In this document: positions 37,429 to 47,003 of the stretch, piece after piece
Layout of the letters: every line of letters begins with the position of its first letter
Numbering within the stretch: position 1 is the first letter of the stretch
Assembly: GCA_942491735.1 (NCBI GenBank)
Contig: CALOCN010000014.1
Span: 1,736,001 to 1,800,000, forward strand
DNA from: CALOCN01 sp942491735
Lineage (GTDB): Bacteria; Eisenbacteria; RBG-16-71-46; JABDJR01
DNA length: 64,000 nucleotides
Direction of reading: 5' to 3'
The notes under the pieces: model-generated
What the model was told of the DNA's origin: nothing
Database searches by the model: none
Seen by the model: only the letters and a program-made list of their open reading frames with translations
Program-made: the position numbers and the translations under genes

Positions 37429-39393
37429 CTAGCGCTGACCCTCCTCGGTCAGCCAGTAGAACCCAAAGGGGGGGAGCATCAATTGATCGTTGAACAGGCT
37501 GGGGGAACCGCCGCTGTACAGATCCTGCAACCCGCCAAAAGCGAAGCGACCGCGGTGGAACAGGTCGCCCAGGTTCAGCGAATGCTGTGAGCTGTCGAAG
37601 TTCGCCACGATCAGCACATGGTCCCGATGCAGCAACGGATTGGTGCGCATGAAGGCGAAGAGGTGCGGATTGCCCGTATCGATCAACTCGCGGTCGTTGT
37701 AGTCGGCGAAGGCGGGGGTGCTCTTGCGTACGGAAATCATCCTCCGGATGCCTTCGAAGATCCGTTGCTGCACGCTGCCGTGCTCCTTGCGCAACTCCGC
37801 CGCGTCCCAGTTCATCCGGGGCCTGTGCAGCCAGCGGCTGTCGTGTGCCTTGGCGTCGTCCTTGAGGTAGTCACGATCGTTCAATGTGCCCAGTTCGTCG
37901 CCGTAGTAGATCAGGGGGATGCCGCCAAAGGACATGATCATCCCGTGCAGCAACAGGATGATGTCGATGCTCTCCTGGATTGCGGACGCTTCGCCGGTCT
38001 CCAGCGCGGCCTCGAGTCCCACCAGCGACGCGAGGGACCCGGAGATACGCGCATCCCCGGTCTTGTCGTTGCGCGCGAACGGCTTGCCGCGGGCCGGCGA
38101 GGCATCGTAGTCCCCGGTGAAGTACTCCACCAGGAAGCGCCGGTGCTTGTCCGGTTCATAGCCCACCTTGACGATATCCACGTCGTTGAAGCCAAGGCCG
38201 ATGTCGTCGTGGCAACGCACGTAGTTGAGCCAGGTGGCGCGCTCCAGCTTGACCGGCAGGCTGTGGATGCCCTCGTTCAGGAGCTTGGCATTGCGCGTGG
38301 CGACGGCATCCCACAGCAGGGCCATGAGGGTCGCGTTGTAGGCGATCTCGCATTCCTTGGCGATGACCGCGTCCTCGCCGAAGTACTTGATGACTTCCAG
38401 CGGAGCCACGATCGCCTCGGCAATGAACAGCACGCCCGGAGCCGTGACCTGGCAGCAGTCCTTCATGAGCTGCAGGATCAGGTGCGCCTCACGCTCGTTC
38501 TGGCTCGTGGTGCCGATCTTCTTCCATAGGAAAGCCACTGCGTCGAGGCGGAGAATGTCGGCGCCCTGGTTGGCCCAGAACAGGATGATGTCGAGCATCT
38601 CGATGAAGACCGCGGGATTCGTGTAGTTGAGATCCCACTGGTAGCTGTTGAACACGGTCATGACCCACTTGTTCATGGCCTCATCGAATACGAAATTGCC
38701 GGGGGAGGTGTCCGGGAAGACCTCGGGCATGGTCTCCTCGAACATGTCGGGCACGATGCGATCATCGAAGACGTAGTAGTAGTCCTGGTACTCCTGGTCG
38801 CCCTGACGGGCGCGCTGCGCCCAATCGTGTTCGTCCGACGTGTGATTGAGAACCACGTCCAGGGTCAGCAGCATCTCCCTACGGTGCATGTGGCGGGCGA
38901 GTGAGCGGACATCGTCCAGCGTTCCGACCCGCTCGTCCACGTCGCGAAAGTCGCTGACCGCGTAGCCCCCATCGCTGGCCCCCTGCGGGCACTTGAGGAT
39001 CGGCATCACATGGACGAGGTTGACGCCCAGTTCCTGCAGGTAACCCAGCTTCTTACGCAGGCCCTCCAGGTCACCGGCGAAGCCGTCGGAATAGAGGGCC
39101 ATGCCGACCCATTCCTTGTCCAGGAACCAGTTGTGGTTCCGCTCCCGCTCGATGTCGACCGCCTTGAGCTTCGAGTCGCGCTTCAGGTACTGGCCGGTCA
39201 TGACCTCGACCAGACGCAGCATCTGCGCATCGAAGTCGTCCCGCTCGCCGTAGAGGTGACGAAACAGGGAATGGATCGCGTAGAAGTTGGCGCCAAGACG
39301 CGTATAGAAGTTCCGCAGGTCCCGCTTGCGGATATCGGGTTTGAGCTCGTCCAGGATGCGGTTGAGCAGCGAATGGGATACCTGTTCGTACAT
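37429..39393 (-). CDS. ams: Amylosucrase (GH13)
   Basis: A 654-residue GH13 subfamily 4 enzyme that transfers the glucose of sucrose onto an alpha-1,4-glucan, releasing fructose. Catalytic residues are the nucleophile D284 (RLDAVAF), acid/base E326 (IAEAIVAP) and transition-state Asp D396 (CHDDIGLG), numbers almost identical to those of the Neisseria enzyme. No signal peptide, so intracellular. It is last in a four-gene sucrose operon, 14 bases after the fructokinase stop. In this setting it would recycle sucrose into glycogen-like polymer while fructokinase captures the fructose. Confidence 0.95.
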   Translation of the reverse strand: MYEQVSHSLLNRILDELKPDIRKRDLRNFYTRLGANFYAIHSLFRHLYGERDDFDAQMLRLVEVMTGQYLKRDSKLKAVDIERERNHNWFLDKEWVGMALYSDGFAGDLEGLRKKLGYLQELGVNLVHVMPILKCPQGASDGGYAVSDFRDVDERVGTLDDVRSLARHMHRREMLLTLDVVLNHTSDEHDWAQRARQGDQEYQDYYYVFDDRIVPDMFEETMPEVFPDTSPGNFVFDEAMNKWVMTVFNSYQWDLNYTNPAVFIEMLDIILFWANQGADILRLDAVAFLWKKIGTTSQNEREAHLILQLMKDCCQVTAPGVLFIAEAIVAPLEVIKYFGEDAVIAKECEIAYNATLMALLWDAVATRNAKLLNEGIHSLPVKLERATWLNYVRCHDDIGLGFNDVDIVKVGYEPDKHRRFLVEYFTGDYDASPARGKPFARNDKTGDARISGSLASLVGLEAALETGEASAIQESIDIILLLHGMIMSFGGIPLIYYGDELGTLNDRDYLKDDAKAHDSRWLHRPRMNWDAAELRKEHGSVQQRIFEGIRRMISVRKSTPAFADYNDRELIDTGNPHLFAFMRTNPLLHRDHVLIVANFDSSQHSLNLGDLFHRGRFAFGGLQDLYSGGSPSLFNDQLMLPPFGFYWLTEEGQR

Positions 39394-39407
39394 GGTCGTC
39401 TACTTCC

Positions 39408-40316
39408 TCATGGCTTTCGCTGGGCCAGGCCCCATTGGTCGATCAGCGGCTTGTAGAAGCCCGGATCCGACACCGTCGCGCCACGGTGACCCACCACGCG
39501 CGAGGCGAACTCCTGTGCCCTCCTCAGGGTCCGATCGAGCGGCCATTGACGCATCAGGCCCAGAAGCATGACCGCGGCGAAGGCATCGCCCGCGCCGACC
39601 GTGTCCACCCGTTGCCCCGTGCGGTCGGGACGGACCCGCAGAACCTCGTTATCGGCGGTATGCAGCTCGGCGCCCGCCGCCCCTCGCGTTACCAGGAGTC
39701 CCTCCAGGGCCAATTCGCGCAGGAAACGGGCGGGATCCGGTGCGGTGCCATCCACCCCGATCGCCAACAGGGTCAATTCGTCCTCATTGAGCTTGGCCCA
39801 GCGCGCCCGGCCCAGGCTCTTCACGACCTGTTCCCGACTCCACCAGGGGGAGCGCAGGTTGACATCGACAAACCGGAACAGGTGCGTCGCGGCCGCAAGC
39901 TCCCGGAGTGCCCCGCGTGACGCCTCGGTGCGTAGCGCCAAGCTTCCGTGATAGAGGAACCGGCATGACGTGTCGACCAGGGTCGTGGCAACGGCTGCCG
40001 CCTCGATCGCGTCGTAGGCGCAGTTCGCGACGATGTCATAGGCGGGCTCGTCATCATGGAAACTGACAGAGACCCGGCCGGTCGGGCGTTCGGGGTCGGT
40101 TTGCAGTGCGCGCAGGTCCATGCCCCACCCCTTCATGGCGGCACGGATCGCCTCCCCCTCGGCATCGTCGCCGACGCGACTGATCAGGAGGGGCCTGGCC
40201 CCGAAGGCCTGCAGGTGCCAGGCTACGTTGAAGGGCGCGCCCCCCAGGACGCGGGTGCCATCGGGGAAGTGATCGTAGAGCACCTCGCCGAAGATGCACG
40301 GACGGTCCGAGGTCAT
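39408..40316 (-). CDS. fruK: PfkB-family fructokinase
   Basis: A 302-residue sugar kinase that phosphorylates fructose with ATP. It has the PfkB signatures GGAPFNVAWHLQAFGARPLL near the N-terminus and DTVGAGDAFAAVMLLG near residue 245, whose Asp is the catalytic base. I start at ATG 40316, which overlaps the phosphatase stop by four bases; an upstream in-frame ATG would lengthen the overlap and add non-family residues. Function as fructokinase follows from its place between sucrose-phosphate phosphatase and amylosucrase. Confidence 0.92.
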   Translation of the reverse strand: MTSDRPCIFGEVLYDHFPDGTRVLGGAPFNVAWHLQAFGARPLLISRVGDDAEGEAIRAAMKGWGMDLRALQTDPERPTGRVSVSFHDDEPAYDIVANCAYDAIEAAAVATTLVDTSCRFLYHGSLALRTEASRGALRELAAATHLFRFVDVNLRSPWWSREQVVKSLGRARWAKLNEDELTLLAIGVDGTAPDPARFLRELALEGLLVTRGAAGAELHTADNEVLRVRPDRTGQRVDTVGAGDAFAAVMLLGLMRQWPLDRTLRRAQEFASRVVGHRGATVSDPGFYKPLIDQWGLAQRKP

Positions 40317-41182
40317 GGTCGCAAGTCCCTGCGGGCAAAGCCCATCCAATCCACGGTCTCCGGATAGTAGTGGGCGATGCCTTCCAGCATGCCGCCGCTG
40401 TAGTTGCCGTTGAGACCCATGAAGGCCCCTCCGGCGATATGGAGACGATCGGGGTGTCCCGAATCCTTCGCCATCCGCAGGGCGAGCTGCTGTACCTCCG
40501 GTGTGCTGTTGGCGACGAGCACCGCGGGGATGGGACTTGCCAAGACCTCAAGATCGTTGCCGCTGTCGCCGCAGAACACGGTATTGGAACCGTCGAAAGC
40601 CGTATCCTGCATCAGTGCCTCAATGGCGTGGTACTTCGAGGCGCGTGCGGGTAGCACGTCGAGCAGGGCGGTATCGTTCGAATCGTCGATGCTCCAGATG
40701 AGGCGTGCGCGAACGTTCAGCGACCCCAGGCGGGACTCGATGCGGCGGGTCAGCGCGGTGCGATCCACCTGCGGGAGCAGATAGTAGCTGAGTTTGTGCG
40801 TGTTCTGCCTGGCACGCTCCTGCAGACGCAGGTCCGGCAGCACGGAAAGCGCGGACTCCAGATCCCGGGCGGTGAGCCCGTTCCAGTCCTTGGCAATCTC
40901 TTGCTCCCAACGCGGCTGACGCTCCCAGGCATTCCGTGGTCCGACTCGGTAGATGGTCGTGCCCACGTCTCCCAGGACGTAGTCCGGTACCGGGAGGGAG
41001 TATTCGGAGATGGCCGATGCCACGAGCTCCCGATGACGGCCGCTGACGTAGGCCAGGGTGACCCGGACGTCCCCGGCGAGTCTGGCGAAGTGACGCCGGG
41101 CCCCCGCCGATTCCGCGTGTGGCCCGTTGGGAATCAGGGTGCGGTCGAGGTCGGTACAGATGAGCAGCCGTTCAAGCATCAA
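40313..41182 (-). CDS. spp: Sucrose-phosphate phosphatase (HAD superfamily)
   Basis: A 289-residue HAD hydrolase of the sucrose-6F-phosphate phosphohydrolase family. The catalytic motif DLDRTL (residues about 11-16) is the DxDxT signature. SGRHRE supplies motif II, and FCGDSGNDLEVL is motif IV. It removes phosphate from sucrose-6-phosphate made by the adjacent synthase. Start and stop overlap both neighbours by four bases, implying coupled translation. Confidence 0.92.
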   Translation of the reverse strand: MMLERLLICTDLDRTLIPNGPHAESAGARRHFARLAGDVRVTLAYVSGRHRELVASAISEYSLPVPDYVLGDVGTTIYRVGPRNAWERQPRWEQEIAKDWNGLTARDLESALSVLPDLRLQERARQNTHKLSYYLLPQVDRTALTRRIESRLGSLNVRARLIWSIDDSNDTALLDVLPARASKYHAIEALMQDTAFDGSNTVFCGDSGNDLEVLASPIPAVLVANSTPEVQQLALRMAKDSGHPDRLHIAGGAFMGLNGNYSGGMLEGIAHYYPETVDWMGFARRDLRP

Positions 41183-43326
41183 TCGTGCAGGGCCCGGTGT
41201 GCGTCGAAGAAGCGGTAGTGATCGATGGCGTCGAGGATGCCCTGCGCGTGCGGTTGCTTGGAGAAGTAGATCCGATCCTGCTCGACCAGGTCGGACAGTT
41301 CCTCGTGGTGACGGTTGCCCACCACCGCGGCGAGCGTATTGCCGCGCATCATGTCCTCGTCGGCTCCGGACCCGCCGGCTACGAGGGTGCGCTCCAGCGG
41401 AAAGCCGAGCAGTTGCGCGACGTAGCGCAGAGCCTGACCCTTCGATGCGCGCGAGGGCAGGATGTCGAGGTACTGGCCAAAGGAGAAGATGACGTTCGCG
41501 GTCAGTTCCCTCTTCCGGATCAGGCTGATGATGTGCTCGACCGGGGGAGCGTCCTGGGCATCGTAGTAGTACGAGAGCTTGAACGGCGTCTGCTGGACCT
41601 TCGGCTGCAGGGTCATGCCCGGCAGATCGGTGAGGGCGCTACGAATCCGTTCCCGATTCCAGTTGTGGTCGATATGGGCCGACCAGTAGTCGTCCGAGTC
41701 CAGGGCCTGGCTGTAGTGGATGCGGGTGCCGAGGCTGCTGATCAGCACGTCGGGGCGGGGGATCCGGTGCTGCTTCATCAGCGCCAATGCGGTATCGATG
41801 CGTCGTCCGGTGGCGATGCCGAAGATGACGCGTTTGCGGTTCGCGCGCATGACCTCGATGAACCGTCGCAGCGCGCCGGGATTGCCGACCAGGTTCTGGT
41901 CGAGGTCCGTGAACAGGGCGCGGTCCCGGTGCCGCAACCGGGTCGGATCCAGCGGCGGGTGCGGGGTGGGGGAGGGCTGGGTCGGAAGTGCGGCGATCGT
42001 GTCCAGGAAACGGCGCGCATGCGTCTGCCACGAGTAGTGCTTCCGCACTCCCTGCAGGCCGTTGCGCGAGGCCGTGGTCCATGCCTCCCGGTCCCGGAGC
42101 AGCTTCAGGAGTGCGCTGGTCATGGCTTGCGGGTCCAGTGGGTCCACCAGCGCACCGTTGCGGCAGTTGCCGATGATGTCGACCGGGCCTCCATTCTCCG
42201 TGGCCACCAGCGGCAAGCCGCTTGCGGCGGCCTCCAGCAGGGTCAGGCCGAACGGCTCGGTCAGGGCCGGGTTGACGAAAACGCCGCGCCGCGCCGCCAC
42301 CAGTCGAAAGATATCGGGGACCTCGTCGGCACGATGGAACTTCGGGACGGCTACCCGTCCATAGAGATCGTAGGCGTCGATCAACAGCAGGATGTTGGTC
42401 AGGACCGACTGCGCCCCGGTGTCGAGGTCGCGGATGTCGTCGCGGTTTCCAGCCACGATCAGCAGGTTTGCCGTCATCTGGAGCGACTTGGATTCGCCGA
42501 AGGCCTCGATCAGGGTCAGGAAGTTCTTGCGCTCGTCGGGCCGTGCCAGGGCGAGGATCAGGGGTTTGTCGGGGCTGGTCAGGAAGCGATCGACCTGCTT
42601 GGAAAAGTCGATGGTCTCGTCCGGAGCGGGTGGGCGAAACTGCCCCAGGTCGGTACCGGGCGGAATGACGACCATGCGGTCGGGATCGTAGTAGTTGTAG
42701 AGGCCATACTGCTGGTCGATCTCGTTGTGCGTGCTCGTGATGACCACCGAGGCATTGGCGAGCACTTCTTCCTCGGCGTCGATACGGCGTGCGATATTGT
42801 AGGTTGCTTCGATCTCCTCCCGCGACAAGCCTTTCGCCAGCAACCGTTTGCGCTTGTCGCGCCCCAGCGAGTGGCCCGTGTGCACCAGCGGAATGCCCAG
42901 GAGGTTGGCGAGCCGCACCCCCACGTAACCGGCGTCGGCATAGTGGGTGTGTATGAGGTCCGGGGTGCGGTCCTGCCCCTTCAACCACTGCACCAGGTTG
43001 TCCATGAAACTGTCGAGGTGATCCCACAACTGTTCCTTGGCTATGTATTCCTCCGGCCCGGCGTCGATACGGATGATGCGGGCCCCTTCGGACAGCGGTT
43101 CGACCGACTGGGCATAGTCGTCGCTTACCGTGGAGTCGACGATGCGGCGTGTGACCAGATCGACGCGCGCGACGTCGTCCTGCATTGCCAATGCAGTCGC
43201 CAGGTCGACGACGTACTTGGTTTGCCCGCCTGTGTCGGCGCCCCGGCCGAGTTCGAGATCGTGTCCACGAACAAGGCCGTGGATGCTGAGGAGTAGCAGG
43301 TACTTGCCTGTAGGGGTGTCTTGCAT
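41179..43326 (-). CDS. sps: Sucrose-phosphate synthase with C-terminal phosphatase-like domain
   Basis: A 715-residue enzyme joining UDP-glucose and fructose-6-phosphate. The GT4 glycosyltransferase part (about 1-460) shows SIHGLVRGHDLELGRGADTG, the substrate-binding HTGHSLGRDK, and NPALTEPFGLTLLEAAASGLP, the donor-binding E-x7-E block. Residues about 480-705 are a HAD phosphatase-like domain in which DxDxT reads DLDQN and the GDSGND motif reads GGSGAD, so this copy is probably not catalytic. I chose ATG 43326 over the in-frame ATG 43359 because of better family fit. It is the first gene of sps-spp-fruK-ams, the same order as the sucrose operon of halotolerant methanotrophs. Confidence 0.93.
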   Translation of the reverse strand: MQDTPTGKYLLLLSIHGLVRGHDLELGRGADTGGQTKYVVDLATALAMQDDVARVDLVTRRIVDSTVSDDYAQSVEPLSEGARIIRIDAGPEEYIAKEQLWDHLDSFMDNLVQWLKGQDRTPDLIHTHYADAGYVGVRLANLLGIPLVHTGHSLGRDKRKRLLAKGLSREEIEATYNIARRIDAEEEVLANASVVITSTHNEIDQQYGLYNYYDPDRMVVIPPGTDLGQFRPPAPDETIDFSKQVDRFLTSPDKPLILALARPDERKNFLTLIEAFGESKSLQMTANLLIVAGNRDDIRDLDTGAQSVLTNILLLIDAYDLYGRVAVPKFHRADEVPDIFRLVAARRGVFVNPALTEPFGLTLLEAAASGLPLVATENGGPVDIIGNCRNGALVDPLDPQAMTSALLKLLRDREAWTTASRNGLQGVRKHYSWQTHARRFLDTIAALPTQPSPTPHPPLDPTRLRHRDRALFTDLDQNLVGNPGALRRFIEVMRANRKRVIFGIATGRRIDTALALMKQHRIPRPDVLISSLGTRIHYSQALDSDDYWSAHIDHNWNRERIRSALTDLPGMTLQPKVQQTPFKLSYYYDAQDAPPVEHIISLIRKRELTANVIFSFGQYLDILPSRASKGQALRYVAQLLGFPLERTLVAGGSGADEDMMRGNTLAAVVGNRHHEELSDLVEQDRIYFSKQPHAQGILDAIDHYRFFDAHRALHD

Positions 43327-43396
43327 GGGTCGTCCAACCTGTCGTTGAACGGTGAGCATAGCGCAATCACTGAGTTGCCGACAGGCGGAGGCCTCC

Positions 43397-44731
43397 TCAC
43401 GCCGTGGGCGGTGCGGCCTCCGGACCGGAGTCGGGGTTGCCCGGAGAGGACTGCGATACCGTGACCGGGGTCTTCATGATGACCTCCCGGTGCGGGTAGG
43501 GGATGGCGATCCCGTTCTCCTTGAACGTGTCCCACAACGCCAGAAGCACCTTGCCACGGATGTTGGTCAACCCATCCTGGGGATCGTCGATCCAGAACCT
43601 GAGCAGGAAGTTGAGCGACGAGTCGCCGAACTCGGTCATCCAGCACACCGGACGCTTCCGGTTCGCATCGACACGGTCCACCCCGGCCGCGGCCTCGATG
43701 GCGAGACGCGTCACCTCGTGCGGATCGGAGTCGTAGGACACGCCGAAAGGAACGTCCAACCGCACGTACCGGTCCGAGAACGACCAGTTGATGACCTGGG
43801 TGGTGATGAAGTCCTCGTTCGGTATCAGATACTCCCGGCCGTCCCGGGTGACTACGGACACGAAGCGTGCGCGCAGCTCCCGGATCCAGCCGAACGTGTC
43901 CCCAAGCGTGATCGTGTCTCCCGGTTTGATCGACTGGTCAACCAGAATAATGATGCCGGAGATGAAGTTGGAGACCACCTTCTGCAACCCGAAACCGAGT
44001 CCCACGCCCACCGCACCCGAGAGCACGGTGAGGGCGGTGAGGTCGATGTTGAGTTTCCGCATGATCGTCATGCCCGCGAGGACGATGAGGAGAATCCGGA
44101 CCAGCTTGCCCAGCAGGACCCGGAGCGACGGAGTGAGCTCATCGAGCTGCTTGATTCGGCCGTCGACGAAGTTGCCGGCGACAAATGCTGCCCAGAGGAG
44201 CAGGCCCACGAAACCCGCGGCCTGCAGCACCCCCAGCACCGACACGCGCGTGGAGCCCAACTGAAGGGCGGCGGAGTCGAGGAGGCGGACGGTGTCGTCC
44301 AGCACGCCCAGGATGGACGCGGCAAAGAACAACCACAGGAGCACGGCCAGGATGCGGCCCAGGATACGACTGCGTATGACCCGCGACACCACCGTGACAA
44401 GAAACCAGGCGCCGGACAAGAGCAGCGCTCCGTACAGCAGGTAGTTGGGAGACGGCCAGGAGACCGCGGACGTGATCAGGTAGGCGGTGGCCAGGAGGAT
44501 GGTCAGGAACAACCAACCAAGACGCGGCAGGACCGCGCTGAGGACCGGGGTGAGACCGGGAATGTCGCGGCGCATCAGTTCCTGCAGCGGGGGAGCGAGG
44601 CGCTTTGACAGAAACGCCGAGGCCAGGGCCAACAGGACGATCAAACCCAGCTGAAAGAGCGCCTCGGGCTGGCTCAGGTAGCCGCGTGCCAACTCGATAA
44701 ATCGGGATGCTATCTCCTGGATCTGTTCCAA
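43397..44731 (-). CDS. MscS-family mechanosensitive channel
   Basis: A 444-residue inner-membrane channel opened by membrane tension to release solutes on osmotic downshock. Four to five transmembrane helices (about 20-225) precede the MscS core: pore helix GAVGVGLGFGLQKVVSNFISG (Gly/Ala-rich, about 239-259), beta domain IKPGDTITLGDTFGWIREL, and YLIPNEDFITTQVINWS. The C-terminal cytoplasmic domain ends in a Pro-rich tail. It starts 110 bases after hypE and ends 70 bases before the sucrose synthase gene on the same strand; joint osmotic function with sucrose synthesis is plausible. Confidence 0.92.
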   Translation of the reverse strand: MEQIQEIASRFIELARGYLSQPEALFQLGLIVLLALASAFLSKRLAPPLQELMRRDIPGLTPVLSAVLPRLGWLFLTILLATAYLITSAVSWPSPNYLLYGALLLSGAWFLVTVVSRVIRSRILGRILAVLLWLFFAASILGVLDDTVRLLDSAALQLGSTRVSVLGVLQAAGFVGLLLWAAFVAGNFVDGRIKQLDELTPSLRVLLGKLVRILLIVLAGMTIMRKLNIDLTALTVLSGAVGVGLGFGLQKVVSNFISGIIILVDQSIKPGDTITLGDTFGWIRELRARFVSVVTRDGREYLIPNEDFITTQVINWSFSDRYVRLDVPFGVSYDSDPHEVTRLAIEAAAGVDRVDANRKRPVCWMTEFGDSSLNFLLRFWIDDPQDGLTNIRGKVLLALWDTFKENGIAIPYPHREVIMKTPVTVSQSSPGNPDSGPEAAPPTA

Positions 44732-44841
44732 ACGGTCTTCCTCCCGGGAAAGCTTCCGCTCAAACGACGTGCTGCGGTGAGCTGTAGTGGATCAGCTTAC
44801 GCCCCTGCGCGAGGATGGTGTAGGGGGCTCAGGCCACATCC

Positions 44842-45900
44842 TCAACAAATCCGGGGTAACTGCTCGCCGCTGGGCAAGTCGAGGATCCGCTCGCCACCGA
44901 ACCCGGTGCGGACCGTCACCAGTCCGCTCTCGATTGCCGCGCCCACCTCGCCGATCCGCACCGCACCGGCGGAAACCTCGTGCCCACGCAGGACTTCGAG
45001 TGCCCGCTCCACGTGCTTGGGTGGAACGAACACGACGAAACGGCCTTCGTTTGCCACGAACAGGGGATCCAGCCCGAAGATGCCGCACGCCCCGGCCACA
45101 TCCTCGCGAACGGGGATCGCGGACTCCTCGACGCGCAGGGTCATCCCGGCCGACGTCGCGATCTCGGTCAGCGCGGAGGCGAGGCCGCCCCGGGTCAGGT
45201 CCCGCAGGCATCGGACGGGTACCCCGGCCTGCAGCAGATCGAGGACGGGTTCGTGTACCGGGGCGCAATCACTGAGAATCCCGCTCTCGAAGCTCAGGCC
45301 TTCCCGCCGGGACATGACCGCCATGCCGTGGCGTCCCAGATCCCCGCTGATCAGCATCACGTCGCCCGGCTTCACTTCCCGGGGGCCAATCGCACCCGGG
45401 GCCTCCACCGCGCCCACCCCGGCGGTGTTGATGTAGATGCCGTCCCCGTGCCCTCGTTCCACTACCTTGGTGTCCCCGGTCACGATGGTCACCCCGGCCG
45501 CGTCCGCCGCCCCGCGAATGGAGCGGACCACGCGCCACAGGGTTTCCATCTCGAACCCTTCCTCCACGATGAACCCGGTCGAGAGCCAAAGGGGGCGCGC
45601 GCCGCACATGGCGAGGTCGTTCACGGTGCCGTTGACCGCCAGGGTTCCGATGTCGCCGCCGGGAAAGAAGAGAGGACGTACAACATGCGAGTCCGTGGTG
45701 AACGCGATGCGCTTGCTGGGTGCGTTCATGACCGCACCGTCATGCAACTGGTCCAGGATCGGGTTGGAGAAGCCGGGCGCGATCAGCGTCTCGATGAGCT
45801 TGTGCATGAGCCTGCCGCCACCGCCGTGAGCCATGAGGACGCGAGGGTACTCGGCCAGGGGAATGGGGCAAGCCAGGTCAAACGTCTTCCCACTGCTCAT
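44842..45900 (-). CDS. hypE: Hydrogenase maturation protein HypE
   Basis: A 352-residue AIR-synthase-like protein that dehydrates the carbamoyl group on its C-terminal cysteine to a cyanide ligand for the [NiFe] centre. The C-terminal PRIC motif (C352) is intact. MAHGGGGRLMHKLI, TTDSHVVRPLFFPGGDIG and CLRDLTRGGLASAL are family blocks. Overlaps hypD by four bases and is the last hyp gene of the run; 110 bases separate it from mscS. Confidence 0.96.
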   Translation of the reverse strand: MSSGKTFDLACPIPLAEYPRVLMAHGGGGRLMHKLIETLIAPGFSNPILDQLHDGAVMNAPSKRIAFTTDSHVVRPLFFPGGDIGTLAVNGTVNDLAMCGARPLWLSTGFIVEEGFEMETLWRVVRSIRGAADAAGVTIVTGDTKVVERGHGDGIYINTAGVGAVEAPGAIGPREVKPGDVMLISGDLGRHGMAVMSRREGLSFESGILSDCAPVHEPVLDLLQAGVPVRCLRDLTRGGLASALTEIATSAGMTLRVEESAIPVREDVAGACGIFGLDPLFVANEGRFVVFVPPKHVERALEVLRGHEVSAGAVRIGEVGAAIESGLVTVRTGFGGERILDLPSGEQLPRIC

Positions 45901-47003
45901 GACGACCTCCCGGCCAGGGCTACCCGGCGATAGCGATAGTAGGCGGCGCATGCCCCTTCCGAGGAGACCATGGTGGCCCCCAGGGGGTGATCCGGCGTGC
46001 AACGGGTCCCGAAAGCCGGGCACGCGCTGGGCTTCTCCAGCCCCTGGAGGACCAGGCCGCTGTGACACTCCGAGTCCTCTTCCACCCCGGACGCGGTGAT
46101 CCCGAACCGTCGTTCCGCATCGTGGATCGCGTAGGCCTCGGTGAGGCCCAACCCGCTCCGGGGGATCTCGCCGATACCGCGCCATGCCCGGCGCTTGATG
46201 GTGAACACCTCGCGGATCAGTCGCTGCGCCTCCGTGTTGCCCTCCGGGCGCACGTTGCGCGTGTACTGGTTCTCCACTTCGGCGCGCCCCTCCTCCAGCT
46301 GGCGCACGCAGGCGAGAACGCCCTGCAGGATGTCTACCGGTTCGAAGCCGGTGACCACGATGGGAGCCGAGAACTCCCGGGCCACCGGCTCGTACTCCTC
46401 CGTTCCCATGATCGTGCAGACGTGACCCGCGGCAAGGAAGCCCTGCACCCGGCACCGGGGGGAGGTGAGGATGGCCCGCAGGGCCGGGGGAACGAGCACG
46501 TGCGAGACGAGGAGGCTGAAGTTCCGGAGGCCACGCTGCTTGGCCTGATAGACCGCCATGGCATTGGCGGGGGCCGTGGTTTCGAAGCCCACGGCAAAGA
46601 ACACCACCTGCTGGTCCGGGTTGTCGGCTGCGATCTCCAGGGCATCCATGGGAGAGTAGACAATGCGAACGCTGCCTCCCCGCGCCTTGACCGCGAAGAG
46701 ATCCTCCCTGGATCCGGGCACACGCAGCATGTCCCCGAACGAGCAGAGCGTCACTCCCGGTCTGCCGGCCAGGTCCAGCGCCTTGTCGATCAGAGCCACC
46801 GGCGTCACGCAGACCGGACAGCCGGGGCCATGGACGAGGGTCACCCGCTCCGGGAGGAGTTCGTCGATCCCAAAGCGCACGATGGCGTGGGTCTGCCCCC
46901 CGCAGACCTCCATGAGGGTCCAGGGTCGCGTGGCCGCCTGATCGATCTCCGCGGCAAGCCGTCGCACGAGTACGGGGTCCCGGTAGGGGCTCTGGGGTCT
47001 CAT
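45897..47003 (-). CDS. hypD: Hydrogenase maturation protein HypD
   Basis: A 368-residue iron-sulfur protein that works with HypC as scaffold for Fe(CN)2CO assembly. Key motifs: MEVCGGQTHAIVRFGI, GPGCPVCVTP, and GFETTAPANA, then the C-terminal cysteines (DSECHSGLVLQG, ACPAFGTRCTPDHPLGA) binding the [4Fe-4S] cluster. Start at ATG 47003 gives a four-base overlap with hypC. Length matches the family. Confidence 0.96.
   Translation of the reverse strand: MRPQSPYRDPVLVRRLAAEIDQAATRPWTLMEVCGGQTHAIVRFGIDELLPERVTLVHGPGCPVCVTPVALIDKALDLAGRPGVTLCSFGDMLRVPGSREDLFAVKARGGSVRIVYSPMDALEIAADNPDQQVVFFAVGFETTAPANAMAVYQAKQRGLRNFSLLVSHVLVPPALRAILTSPRCRVQGFLAAGHVCTIMGTEEYEPVAREFSAPIVVTGFEPVDILQGVLACVRQLEEGRAEVENQYTRNVRPEGNTEAQRLIREVFTIKRRAWRGIGEIPRSGLGLTEAYAIHDAERRFGITASGVEEDSECHSGLVLQGLEKPSACPAFGTRCTPDHPLGATMVSSEGACAAYYRYRRVALAGRSS

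Noticed and set aside
41185..43296. 703-codon open frame on the plus strand opposite sucrose-phosphate synthase
   Set aside because: It is an antisense artefact of high GC and third-position bias; the minus strand protein has clear catalytic motifs and the plus frame has no domain, ribosome site or signal.
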